DNA from: Melanocharis versteri
Lineage: Eukaryota > Chordata > Aves > Passeriformes > Melanocharitidae
NCBI GenBank assembly: GCA_013397845.1
Contig: VZTG01006781.1
Coordinates: forward strand, 2,168,598 to 2,232,597
Direction: 5' to 3'
DNA length: 64,000 nucleotides
The notes under the pieces are model-generated. The model saw only the letters and a program-made list of their open reading frames with translations. It ran no database searches and was not told the DNA's origin. The position numbers and the translations under genes are program-made. Shown piece by piece: positions 26,266 through 36,932 of this stretch (positions are counted from its first letter, which is position 1; each line of letters begins with the position of its first letter).

Positions 26266-26694
26266 TGGTGAAGGCTCTGGAGCACAAGTCCTGTGAGAAG
26301 CATTTGAGGGAGCTGGGGGTGTTTAGCCTGGAGAAAAGGAGGCTCAGGGGTGACCTTATTGCTCTCTCTAACTCCCTGAAAGGAGGTCGTATCCAGCTGG
26401 GGGTCGGTCTCTTCTCTCAGACAGCCAGGGACAAGATGAGAAAAAATGTCCTCAAGTTGCACCAGGGAAGGTTAAGATTGGATGTTTGTTAGAAAAATTA
26501 TTCATTGTTAGGGTGGTCAGGCCTTGGAACTGGCTGCCCATGAAATGGTGGAGTCGTCAGCCCTGGAGGTATTTAAAAGAGGTATAGATGTAGCACTTAG
26601 GAACATGGTTTAGTGGTGGCCTGGGCAGTGCTGGGTTAATGGTTGGACTTGATGATCTTAGAGATCTTTTCCAGTGTAAATGCTTCTATGATTT
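26266..26694 (+). mobile_element. CR1 LINE 3' fragment, 5'-truncated
   Basis: A 5'-truncated copy of chicken repeat 1, the dominant bird non-LTR retrotransposon. It covers the end of the reverse-transcriptase ORF region and the 3' UTR. Diagnostic blocks in order are gagggagctgggggtgttta, gcctggagaaaaggaggctc, aggggtgaccttattgctct, ggaggtatttaaaag, tggtttagtggtggcctggg and ggttggacttgatgatctta, ending in a cttctatgat octamer-like tail. No open frame survives. CR1 copies are normally truncated at the 5' end and have no poly(A) tail, as here. The orientation is plus. Confidence 0.95.
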
Positions 26695-27893
26695 TTGTGG
26701 AAAAACATTTCAGAGAGACTTTTTCCTTGAATTCTCATTCTGATTAATATTGTTCTTCTCCCCCTCCTTGCCAACTTAACAAACATTTGTGTCTAAATAG
26801 CATTTTTGGTCCACTGCCTGTTGCAATCAAAAGAACCTTCTTATTGACTTCTGAGACAGTCAGGCCCAGCTATTGGTGAAACATAAAAGCATTTGAACCC
26901 TACACTACTGGGACTGTGTGTGTAAATGGCATTACTTGCCTCCTCCTGTGGTTGTTCATGAGATCAGGACACAAAGCCTGTCTTTTGGGAGCCATCTTTC
27001 CTTCAGAAGCCTGTTTGCCTTTCTATCTCATAATGACAGTGAGAAATCCTTAAGGGTTTTCTAACTCCCATTCCCCAGCAGAGAGCCCCAGCAGGCAAAG
27101 GCTTTGTCAGGCAGCATATTAATGAAACAGAAAACATGACCTGAATTTTTATAGCTTGTACTTAGCAGGTCATTTACTTGTCATGAAAAGGGACATTTTG
27201 CATTGGTTGCGAATAATAGCTTCAGAAAAGCGAGCACTTAGCTCTCATGTTTAATTCCCATGAGGATGAAGGGTGAGAGGAGGAGCCCCCAAGCTGCTCC
27301 CTAACCCCCACCCCACGCTGGGATAATCAAACTATGCTAAGCACTCTTCTAAAATTTTGTTGCAGGAGCAGGGGTCTTGTGTGATCCTGGTAGTGAAGCC
27401 CACACACACGGTGGGCCGAGCTGTGTCCCAGATCTCATCCCGGAAGGGTTTCTTACCCTCGCATCCCACGCAGCAGCAGCCCAGCTGAGCAGCTCTTTGC
27501 AGAACTGAGCTTGCCAATTTTCTGTCAGCCCAGCACGGTTCAGGCTGGTCAAGTTATCTCTCCCAGTCAGGGCTGGGTCACTAGACCCAGGCAAAAATTT
27601 TGATGCAAAAGTGGGGTAATTTTCACGAGCTGTGGGGTGATTTTCACAAGCTGGAGGGTTAGGCTTTCCTCATTATGCAAGGGGAACAGTGAGGCATGCA
27701 AATTCCCGCAGAGATAAGGAAGATGTTCTTAAATGGGCTCTTACATATCCAAACTAGCATATGTATCAGCTCCAAGATACATGAACTGGGCACAAGAGCA
27801 GTCTAGACCTGTGCCAAACTTGAATCATTAGCTGAACTGTTGATAAGTGCCTTAAGTCTCTACAGAAGGGACAAAAAAGGCTCATTTCTGTCC
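26695..27893. other. non-coding stretch between CR1 copies
   Basis: Unique sequence with no supported gene. It contains a 21-bp tandem duplication at 27612-27653. Confidence 0.6.
27612..27653. repeat. 21-bp tandem duplication
   Basis: Two adjacent copies of tggggt[a/g]attttcac[g/a]agctg, at 27612-27632 and 27633-27653, with two mismatches. Confidence 0.8.
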
Positions 27894-28177
27894 TCATCCC
27901 TCCCAGGTAACAAGTGATAGGACAGAGGAAATGGCCTCAAATTGCAACAAGGAGAGTTTAGATTGGATATTAGGAAAAATTTCTTCACTGGAGGGATTGC
28001 TAAGTATTGAAATAGGTTGCCCAAAGAAGTGGCTGAATCACCATCCCTGGAGGTATTTAAAAGATGTTTAGATGTGGAACTTGGGGACATGGTTTAGTGG
28101 TGGCCTTGGCAGTGCTGGGTTAATGGTTTGACTCAATGATCTTAAAGCTCTTTTTCAACCTAAACAATTCTATGATG
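27894..28177 (+). mobile_element. CR1 LINE 3' tail, 5'-truncated
   Basis: A second plus-strand CR1 tail, shorter and closer to the consensus than the first. Its blocks are caggtaacaagtgatagg, gaggaaatggcctcaaatt, gtttagattggatattagg, aaaaatttcttcact, atccctggaggtatttaaaa, acatggtttagtggtggcct and atgatcttaaagctcttttt, then caacctaaacaattctatga. It lacks the gggagctgggg part present in the copy at 26266. A different truncation point indicates a separate insertion rather than a duplication. Confidence 0.95.
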
Positions 28178-28470
28178 ACGTAAGCTTCAAATAATAAAAA
28201 GGGTTGTCATGGACCTTCTCACTGCTTATTGCCCCTGTTGCCATAAGCCTCTTCAGCACCTCCTTGATGTCTTCAGTTAGCTGAGTCCCTTCCAAAGAAG
28301 AATACTAAAGACTGATGAAGAAAAGGAAAGCAACACCATAATATTGTTTCCAGCTCTCCAATGATTCCCTGTGTGTATATCCAATAGCTTCTCCCCATCC
28401 TTAGACCCCTTTCTTTCTCACTAGAATGTGAACATTTGTGTGTTGTGCAACAGGATAGGACTCTCAGGCA

Positions 28471-28605
28471 GGGTCACAGACTCCTGGAAAAGCTTGTTGG
28501 GAGTGGCTTGTGGAGGTCTGCAGTCCAACCTCCTGCTCAGACTGGAAGTTACTGCCAACACTAGACCAGCCAGCTGTGGGTTTGAGCCTGCACACAACTG
28601 TAGTG
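28471..28605 (-). mobile_element. degraded CR1-type fragment (minus)
   Basis: In reverse orientation the segment follows another CR1 subfamily's 3' end: gggtcacagactcctgg, then tggaggtctgcagtccaac, then ctcctgctcagactgg, then ctagaccagccagctgtggg. Compare agtccaacccctgctca and caggttgctcagggc-type words in reversed CR1 tails. It is much more diverged than the copies at 26.3 and 27.9 kb, so it is older. Confidence 0.65.
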
Positions 28606-29527
28606 TGTTAATTGCTGGCTCCTGCACTCTCGAATACGTGAGCTATGTGCCTGTTGGTCAGTGGCAACAAAATTGGATCAGGATATTGTTCCATTCATTC
28701 CTTCTGTTCCTACAGCTTACTTCTGAGTCCTGCTGTCATCTATACTATTAATAAACTAAGATCACTTTTCTGGAGGGCAGTGAAGCTAAAGGCCAGTGGT
28801 TTCCTGCCCTAATCAATTAGTAGCACTAATCACTGATTAGTGGTTCATCACTGATTGTTGAATAGCCCTTCACTCTGAAAGAGCCAGGTGTCAGGAAACC
28901 ATCCTTGCCAAGAGGTGGACCCTGTCCTCAAGAGCTGAAGCAGACCAAGCATTGTTGAGGACACATGGCTGCATGAGGTAGGAGCCAGGAGTGCTGACAC
29001 TGCTCTAACTTGAGTAGTTCCACACACTTCATCACGCATTTATGTGTCCGAGGAACAAATCCACAAATCTGTCAGGTTGGTCTGATTGATTTCTTTCACA
29101 CATGAGCAATCAGACTGCCAAATGTGCCCCTGTGCAGGGTCTCTTAAGAACCTGGTGTCCGACTCTGTTCACCAGGCAGAATCATTGAATTACTGAATGC
29201 ACTCAGTACAGGAGATTTAATAAGGGCATGCAAAAGCTACTGAGAATCAGAGATCATGACCCTGCTTCTGCTAAGCCAGTTTAATTTTAAAATAAAAATC
29301 TCTAAAGAAAAATTTGAAGGGACTTGTAAACAAGGCTAGCATGGCTCATCAGATTAATTACAGGACAGAGTGCATTTCAGATATTGATCTGGGTCTGGAA
29401 AGGATTTAATAAGATTAGTTAGGAGTTACTAGCACAAGATGGAGATATTCATCTGGTTCATAGCTTTGCTGAAGTCAGGGTACTTGGACTAGGCAGAAGT
29501 GCAAATCTTTGAAATCCCCAAGCAGAA
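28606..29527. other. non-coding stretch, no gene recognised
   Basis: Unique sequence with no supported gene. It contains a perfect inverted repeat of homeodomain-type sites at 28824-28842. Confidence 0.6.
28824..28842. promoter_or_regulatory. perfect inverted repeat of TAATC/GATTA sites
   Basis: CACTAATC (28824-28831) and GATTAGTG (28835-28842) are exact inverted copies with a 3-base spacer. The TAATC/GATTA cores match K50-type homeodomain sites (OTX/PITX/GSC class) in the palindromic arrangement used by paired-class dimers. More taatc, aattag and gatt words surround it. This is motif evidence only. Confidence 0.35.
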
Positions 29528-29625
29528 ACTACTGTGTGCTTTACAAACATCAGTAAATCAAGCCTCACTAGGAAATGGGAAAACAGGCTCTTTGCCCCAC
29601 TGTTTTACAGGTAGTTGATGGAAAA
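29528..29625 (+). mobile_element. MIR-type SINE relic (plus orientation)
   Basis: The 3' half of MIR on the plus strand: actgtgtgctttacaaacat, then agtaaatcaagcctcacta, then gccccactgttttacaggta, then ttgatggaaaac. Compare the consensus words gctttacaaacatta, cctcacaacaaccct and ccccattttacagatgaggaaac. The blocks are in the expected order and roughly the expected spacing. Confidence 0.72.
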
Positions 29626-32600
29626 CCTTCAAGCAAAGCAAATTTGAGGAGACAACCTTGCAGCTCAGTGAATGTGGCAGGCATTAGATCAGGTCACAAA
29701 CAAACTCAAACTCCTTACTCAAAGAAGGACTGTCTTGAAATGGAAAGTCACTGAAATTGCTGTCATGGTTGGTCCAAGTTTGCTCTCTTTCAGTGCTTCC
29801 TGATGGGGAGTTGAGTTTGAAACAGCTTCAAGGGCAGAGTAATGATTTCAGCCTGAAGAGTCACTGCTTGCCCAGCGTCTATGCCCCACATGGAGACCTC
29901 ATGGGGATGCTGCTGGGATTGTGCTACTCTTCACATTTCTGCTTGCTGCCAAGTTTTAATAAAAGCACGCTATTTCTTTTCAGAAGGAAATTAATGATAT
30001 GTTGCCTGAATGAGGAAGGACTAAGCCCTTCACACCCCCCATCCCCTCACTCACCAGGACTGGATGGTGTTTATGGAAGGCCAGACATTTCTGTAGATAT
30101 CTCTTTGCAAGAAGCAAAGCTCATCTCAGGCTTTCAGTGGAAGTCTCCTGATAAAGGCCTCTAGCGCTCTAAGAGCCTCTGCTTGAATATAGGTGGATGG
30201 ATGCATACAAAGCTGCTTGCAGCACTGGGGTTCCACCTCACCCTCAGGATATTGCCACTCCAAAGTCCATTTGGATAAAGGATGCTGTTGATTGCACAGG
30301 TCTTTATATCCAAGGACATAATCTTTTGAATTCTGCAACAGTCCAGGTTCCAAAGGAATAATCCAAACAGTTTGAATACATTGGGGTGGTTTGCGCTGAC
30401 AAGAGGTTAATTTAATCAAAGAGATGTTTCATTAAGATGCAGTAATTCAGATTGCATGCTAATTCCATCCTTGGCTTCTTCTCTGTTAAGAACGTGTCAC
30501 CAAAATTTCCAGTATTCCTTATCAATCGCATTCCTTTAGAAAATACAACCTTCCAGTTCATTTCAAAACCAGCTCTCAAGTAATGTCAGTTTTTACTCAG
30601 ACCTCAGCCAAGATCCAAATCAGTGAGATTAGGAATAAAAGATTCTGAAGTGGGCTACTAGCTGGGAACCATCCGTTCTTCCTCAGCTGTGCAAAGATCA
30701 TGAACAGTTAAATAACTTGAGTGCCTGCGCACTGTTTCTAAAGCAGAGGAGCCACAGAGGAGTCCAAGTGCCATGACTTGAGACACTTGAGGAATTATCA
30801 TAAAATCATATGAGGACAATTCGGTGACTTGCAGACAGAAAATAAATTCCAGTCCACAGGGGCAGGAGGACCCAGTTCAACCATGGATTGTGAAAAGTGG
30901 TCTGGGCTATTCATGGGAGATTTTCCATTCTTCCACCACTGGTAGATGGCATGAGCAATCAAGTGCATAGATCATTGCCTAGAAGTAGAGTAGAAAACCT
31001 AAAACTTAAGAGAAGATGGTGTGGTTGTGTGATGGTATGTGGGTACCGAGTTTTAAAATGCTGTGATTAAAAGGAGAACCTCTGAGGAAAGTGGGAAACG
31101 ACACAGCAGACTGAAAATAAAATACTTTGAAGAGTGCAGACTCAGACACAGAATAAAGGGATTTAAGGGGCTGACATATCACGTGCACTTAAGTGATCAG
31201 AAAAAAGCTACAAATAAAAGTAAGCATTCCTTTGTAACTTTTACTTTTCTTTGGGAGTAACAACAGAAAAGAAGCCTGACTCTCAATTGCAATGGGGGGA
31301 AAAAGCCATCTGATTGTGTTTCCTTCTTAAGAAATTAAGCTAACAAGGGATTTAGATTTGAAAGGAAGAAAGACGATCCTCTTTACTTTCAGATTAAATA
31401 CCTAACAATGGCACTTCTGCCCATAGTGCTTAAAATCTATGGAAGTGCTCACATGTACGCTAAATCCAAAGGAGTTAGGTCTTGGAAGGTGAGACTGCAC
31501 AGGCCTGGTGAACACCAGCAGTCAGACTCCTCCTCCTCCTCCAAATCTCTCTCCTCCCACTTGCCTTTTCAGCTTTGATGTGAAATTATCATTTTCAGGA
31601 TGTGTTCTTGGAAGCTCACAATCTGATTTTGGGGGAAATCCTCCCTCCGTGATAAGCTGTTTCCATGGGGATTAAATATTTCGTTTTCAGTTTTGTGCTG
31701 GGAGCTTCTATAGAAGATTTAGTTGCCAGTTTTCATGCCGCTAAAAAGATAAGGAAATTATCACCGTGATAGAGGTCAATTTATACTCCTTCTATGTAGA
31801 AGATACTGGCTGGGGTAAAGTACGGTATATCAAAGCTGCTTGATTTCTGTATGAAAAATCCAAACATTTTCTCATTCTGGAATAATCTCAATACATCAAT
31901 TTGAATAGGTTCAAGTTTCCCAGTCCCTATTAGCATTCCAGAAGAGCCAGTAGAAAAAACAACCCCCTAAACCAAACCAGTCTGGAGAGCAATCTGTGAA
32001 AACAGATACTAATAACATACCTAACCAGGGATTTTTTGTTTGCTTTTTATTGTATTAATGATGACTAGCCCCAGCCTGAATTCTGCAGGTATGCAAGACC
32101 CCCCCAGTGAAGCCACCAAGCGTTAACCAGGGCACGGGGAGTGAAGCCTATCAGTTGCACCTTTGGTATCTGGAGTCACTCCACCTGTGCCTGGGAAGGC
32201 TGAAGAGCCTGGGCCATATCCTTTTATACGGACAGAGAAGCCCCTAAATTGTACATAACTTTGCAGTGTCAGTTTACTGTTAAAAATACATCTTTGGTGC
32301 AGTTTTTCCTCTGCTTACTAGAATACAAGATCACTTATAAAAGCAGTGTGTCCCATGGGTTACTTAGTCATATCTCCTGACTGCAAAACAGGTATTTGTC
32401 TGGCCCCATATCTGCCTATTTGCTCAAGTCTGAATTGAGACTAAATTCTCATATCTGGGGCATCTCCTTCACATGTTTCCAAACCTGGTCATCGAAAACA
32501 GTTGTGAGGTCTGTGGGGTGAGCTCCCCTTTGCTCTTGTCTCCTCAGATGCCATCTGAGAAGTCTAATTAGCATCCCACTCTCGGAGCAGTGTCCTGTCG

Positions 32601-35600
32601 GGAAGAATGGGTCCAAACAGTTCAACAGCAGAGACAGAGCAGACACAAGCCACCACAGTAAGAGCAGGCAACTGAGCCCGGCAACAACCTGAAGTGGAAC
32701 AGTTTTGGCGCAAGTGATGCACAAATGTGTCCTTCAAGGCAACTCTGCAATGCAAATGCTGTTGCTTGTGCAGTATCTGGAGGGACCCTACTTAGAAACG
32801 ATGATGTGGGACTCCAGCAGACTATAAGCAGGACCTGAAGGATTTGTCATCATCCTGGAGCTGATCAAACAGTGGTCAGAAAAGTTTGGGTTCTTTCCTC
32901 CAGAAGTACCATTTTCTGTTGAAAAAGTGTGTATGGTAGGGTGGGAACCCTCAAAGCAGGTTTCATCGAGAATTCTCCTGCTTTCACTAGATACCTCTAG
33001 CACTTTTAACTTCAACATTTTCCAGGGGTAAAAACCCACAGAAGTTGACAACAACATCTAAAGAGATCCCCCTGGCTTTCTCCCCTCTTTCACATTAAGA
33101 ATGGGAAAATATTGAAAGGTGCTTTCCAGACAGCTGTGGTGGTAACGTGCAAGGAGCATGGGACTTGAACAGAGAAAAGACTTGTTATCTTATGCCCTCC
33201 CTACATCTGCCCCTCTGGGAAGCACAGCAGTGTCTGCCCACCTTTCTGCTGTCACATAACACTGGCTCTAAGGTAGTCAGTAAGATGCTGGGGTTGGACA
33301 TGGAAGAGTAAATAAGCGCTGCATGAGCTAATTGGAGTGTCAAGGAGAACGGAAGGGAAGATCTTTGCTTCCAGCTGTTTTGTTGTGTGTTGGCTCATTC
33401 ATATAGTGATTTATAATTTGTTGCTGGTGAAGCAAACCAGAGCTGCTGCCCATTGCTGCCACATGAAGAGCAATGGGGAAAAACTCCCTCTGTAGTCTGA
33501 CTGTGACACAGGCCTTCCCATTGCTGCTTCTTGGGTCCAAGAACATTTGCAGCACATTGCTTAAAGGCTGAATTCAACACTGTCTTTCCTTTTAAGGAAG
33601 CTTTAAAACTACTTCTTTCTATTCAGGAAGTATTACTACTTTGAAGAATTTGGTTCTCAAATTCAGCTTGTAAAATTAATCTTACCATTTCCCTCAATCT
33701 CTGTTACCAGCTGGAGTAAAATATCCACACTATTTTCTTGATTAAAAGATTGTTGCAATCAGCAATGAATGAATAACTGTTCATGAGGGTAAAATTGAAA
33801 CGATCCCTGATGTGAGCACATGAGCTGTTACAAATTTTTCCATGCTGAGCTTTCAAAATAATTATAGTAACCCTGCATAATTCGGCCTAGTTTTTATTGT
33901 ATTCCACATTAAGCTAAAACCAATAACAGTTATTTTTAAAATAGCAGTATTCCTTCAGTACAACTCACCCAAATAGAATCAGTTCCTGCAAAGAAAGTGC
34001 ATTTTCTGCAAAGAAATGCAGTGTGATTTTCAGCTGCACAGAAAATTGGCCCATGGATGCAGTTCTCTCTGGTGCCATGAATAACAGGCTTTGCTGTCAG
34101 AGATTCACCTTGTTAAAGATAGTGGGTATTTCACACCTAATACATCAGTGACAGCCCAAACATTCCAGTTGCTTTAGGTCTGCACCCTGGAGAAATAAAT
34201 GCTTCTGTTTTTTCAGCTCTGTTCTTGATCTTGCAAACAAAACCAGCTCTGCCATCTACCTCCCAGTAGCCTCAAGGTGGATCCTAACAATTCACCAAAA
34301 AAAGGATCCGGTTAGAGGACCGTGTCCTGATATTTGTCAGGACAAAGAAAAGGAATCAAGAATTATACAGTAAAGGAGAATTATGCTGGATTTAAATATA
34401 CATAAAATATCACCAGATACAATTGTTCAAGTTAATGCTCAATTGGATAAAATTCAGAAGCCCTAGAATAATTAATTAAAAGACTTTAGACTGATGAGCA
34501 CTGAGTTTGGGGAACAGGAATGGGAACTGAAGAAGATAATCCTCTTATTATGCTACTAAACTGTTGGTGGAATTACTGGGTGAAAGTCCAACTCATGAAT
34601 TGATGCCATGAATATTTACCATTAACAGGAAATTTTATCCCTCTGAAGTTTGTCCTAGCAGCGATCGGCAGTACTTGAACAACTTGCTGCAAACTTAAGC
34701 TAGAAATGTTTCACAAAAGAAATAGGGCAAGATAGTTTTTATCATTGGAACAAATCCCTGATGGAAGAGCTGGATTGTCTCACATTTGTGCTTTTGTATG
34801 GAGGAAAGATCTGAAAAAACTCCATAGGTTTTCACTTTAAAATAGGAGAACTTGGTAAAATGAGGATAATATGAAATACAATGTTGTTCCTTCATGAAAG
34901 ACTTCAGTTTTGACATAGAGTTTTGTCTTCTACCAGCTAGAGAATTAAAGTTTTCGGGGCTCCAGACTCCCAAGTAGAGAAAGATTCCTGAAACAATTAT
35001 TGTGGCAAAGCCCAGGGCTGCTCAGCAGCATAGTTCAATCCTCCTCTGTCCAAGCTGGTGAAAACTTTCGGAGCAGGTGTATTGTTCTGTGCACCCCTTG
35101 TTGTCATAATATAAAAGCTGCAAAGACATTTCTTTAACCTGAGCAATAGTTATCATGCTAAAGTTATCAAATTAGTTATAAATACTTTCATTACATTTAT
35201 TAAAATAATTTCCTTTATGAAGAGATCTGTTTCAGGTTTGAGGAATCGGGCGAAGAGGAAGTGTGAAGAGATTCCCCTTCAATTCCATATGTCCAGGTGA
35301 TTACAATACATGAGCTGGTCAGCACAGACCTTATTCTCCCCAGCTTGAGACATCCAGGGAATGAGATTCTATTAACGAGCTAGCGGAACTTTAAAGGTAG
35401 TAATATGAGCTTAACAGGGACAGTTGTGAAAACTCAGTCAGGTTTTTCCTCCAGTCTGAAATACACACAGACATCTGTGGGATGTTTCCCAACTGGATTA
35501 TTTAGTTACCAGTGAACATGCAAGGGAAGAATTACCTTCAGCATAAAGCAGACACTGATGCTTTACAGAGTCAGGGCTCAAAATGAGACCGACACAGTCT

Positions 35601-35620
35601 GTCCAGTAACTCATTAGCAG
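29626..35620. other. non-coding stretch, no gene recognised
   Basis: About 6 kb of mainly AT-rich unique sequence. It contains a (TCC)5 tract at 31527-31542. A minus-strand frame at 32449-32724 has a hydrophobic stretch but starts with TTG. The segment near 32.04-32.23 kb is locally GC-richer. I recognise no exon, RNA or transposon. Confidence 0.6.
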
Positions 35621-35625
35621 ACATG

Positions 35626-35643
35626 GTGTGAAAGCGTTCACAC
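35626..35643. promoter_or_regulatory. perfect 7-bp inverted repeat, T-box-like half-sites
   Basis: GTGTGAA (35626-35632) and TTCACAC (35637-35643) are exact inverted copies around a 4-base spacer. With the flanking G, GGTGTGA matches the T-box half-site, and the other arm supplies the opposite half. This is inferred from motif shape only. Confidence 0.3.
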
Positions 35644-36170
35644 TTGCTTATCCATGAGGAGACAGACATGCTCTCTGGATCGGAAGGGATTCCCGAGGAT
35701 TTTCAGCTCTGTGTCAGACCCTACAGGCCAGTCTGCAATACTCCACAGGCTTCGAGGAGCTAAAACAAGCCCCTGGATGTGGATTACAATGTCTACAAAG
35801 TGTGGGTCCCATCCTGAAGCCATTCAAACCCAAGAGGCATCAGGAGAGATGCTGCAACCTCAAGGTGCTCGGTCAGAGCCTGGAGAGGACTGAATTTTTC
35901 AGATTAATTCTTGCCGTAAAAAATGCGGGTAAACTCAGGTCTTGCTTTTCAGCCTCTGTCCTTCCTGAAACGAGAGCTCTCCCTTTTCCTAGCTGATCCA
36001 AAAGCAGGCGAGCGAGGACACAAAGTGGAGAGTCCCGTAACAGCAGCTGCTGCCTGCGGCAGCTTGCAGCCGGCTCCCGGCACCGAGCAGCGCCCCGTGC
36101 CGGGAAGCCAGGGCAAAATCAAGGTTTTAGTGCTCGCTGGAGCTGTCTGTGGCCAGATCAAATAGCAAAA
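35644..36170. other. GC-richer block with stem-loops and small CpG cluster
   Basis: A locally GC-rich stretch with about eleven CpGs at 36005-36110 and open frames on both strands (for example 35654-35893 plus and 35638-35823 minus). None is recognisable. Two stem-loops are visible. One has agctgc/gcagct arms at 36045-36050 and 36059-36064. The other has a perfect 9-bp stem tcccggcac/gtgccggga at 36075-36083 and 36097-36105, with a 13-base loop. It may be a minor promoter, a non-coding RNA exon or chance. I cannot decide. Confidence 0.35.
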
Positions 36171-36379
36171 TGTTCACACACGCAGCAGTGGCACACTGGC
36201 CTCCAGACGTGCGCACGGAGATACTGCTTGAGTTCTGCACAGAATAAATGACACAGCCTGGTTCCTGTGCCAGGCGGTGTGAGCATCACAACCCTTGTTC
36301 TTCCATGCTCACAGACTCAATTTCTTCATGCCAGCTTCGTGCTCTGGACAGTTTAATATTTTAGTTTACTCAGTGGGAC

Positions 36380-36932
36380 TCTGCTGGTTTTGGCTGAGAT
36401 AGTTTTTTTCAGAGTAGGTGGTATGGGGCTATGGTTTTGATTTGTGCTGCCTGTAGTGTCAATAATTTAGGGATATTTTCCTTGAATCATAGAATCATTA
36501 AGGTTGGAAGAGACCTTTAGATCATCAAGTCCAGCCATCAAGCCAGCACTATCATTGTAACCCCTACACCACTCCGCCACATCTCCCTGCTCCAGATGCC
36601 TCTTAAAACCCTTTCGACGCCTCTTTTGTTGCTGTTGAGCAGTGCTTACACAGAGTCAAGGCCTTTTCTGCTCCCCACCCCAGCAGTGAGGAGGCTGGGG
36701 GGTGGTACAAGAAGTTGGAAAGGGACACTGCTGGGACAGAGGACACCAAGTGGCCCCGGGGATATCCTGCATGGCGACATGCTCAGCATGAAGCTGGGGG
36801 GAGAAGGAAAGGGGGGTGTTCAATGTGATGGTGTTTGTTTTCTTACAGTGGCTGATCCACTGGGGATGGCTGAACACCTACTTGACCATGGGAAGTGGTG
36901 AATGAATTTTTTGGTTTGCTTTGCTTGTGGAG
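36380..36932 (+). mobile_element. ERVL-like LTR, 3'-truncated and interrupted by CR1
   Basis: A solo LTR fragment in sense orientation, of the same family as the LTR at 49114-49677. It starts at tctgctggttttggctgaga (family start tgtgctggttttggctggga) and continues through tatggggctatg and ggatattttc. A CR1 tail interrupts it at about 36484-36622. It resumes with gttgctgttgagcagtgc, then cagagtcaaggccttttctg, then aggaggctggggg, gggatatcc, atgctcagcatgaagctggg, ggctgaacacct and gggaagtggtgaatgaa, and ends near gctttgcttgtgg. The U5 end is missing. The TATA-type word of the family is mutated here. There is no internal viral sequence, so no viral gene remains. Confidence 0.85.
36484..36622 (-). 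mobile_element. CR1 LINE 3' tail nested in the LTR
   Basis: A reverse-oriented CR1 tail: gaatcatagaatcattaagg, then ttggaagagacctttagatc, then atcaagtccagccatcaagc, then ctacaccactccgcc and ctcttaaaac. About 139 bp remain, so it is strongly 5'-truncated. The LTR reads ttttcctt just before it and ttttgtt just after it, where the uninterrupted family has one ttttcgtt-like word. This is consistent with a short target-site duplication and dates the CR1 insertion after the LTR. Confidence 0.85.

Noticed and set aside
32449..32724. Minus-strand frame with a strong hydrophobic segment
   Set aside because: It starts with TTG and is open by chance. One hydrophobic stretch in 91 codons is not enough to call a membrane protein.
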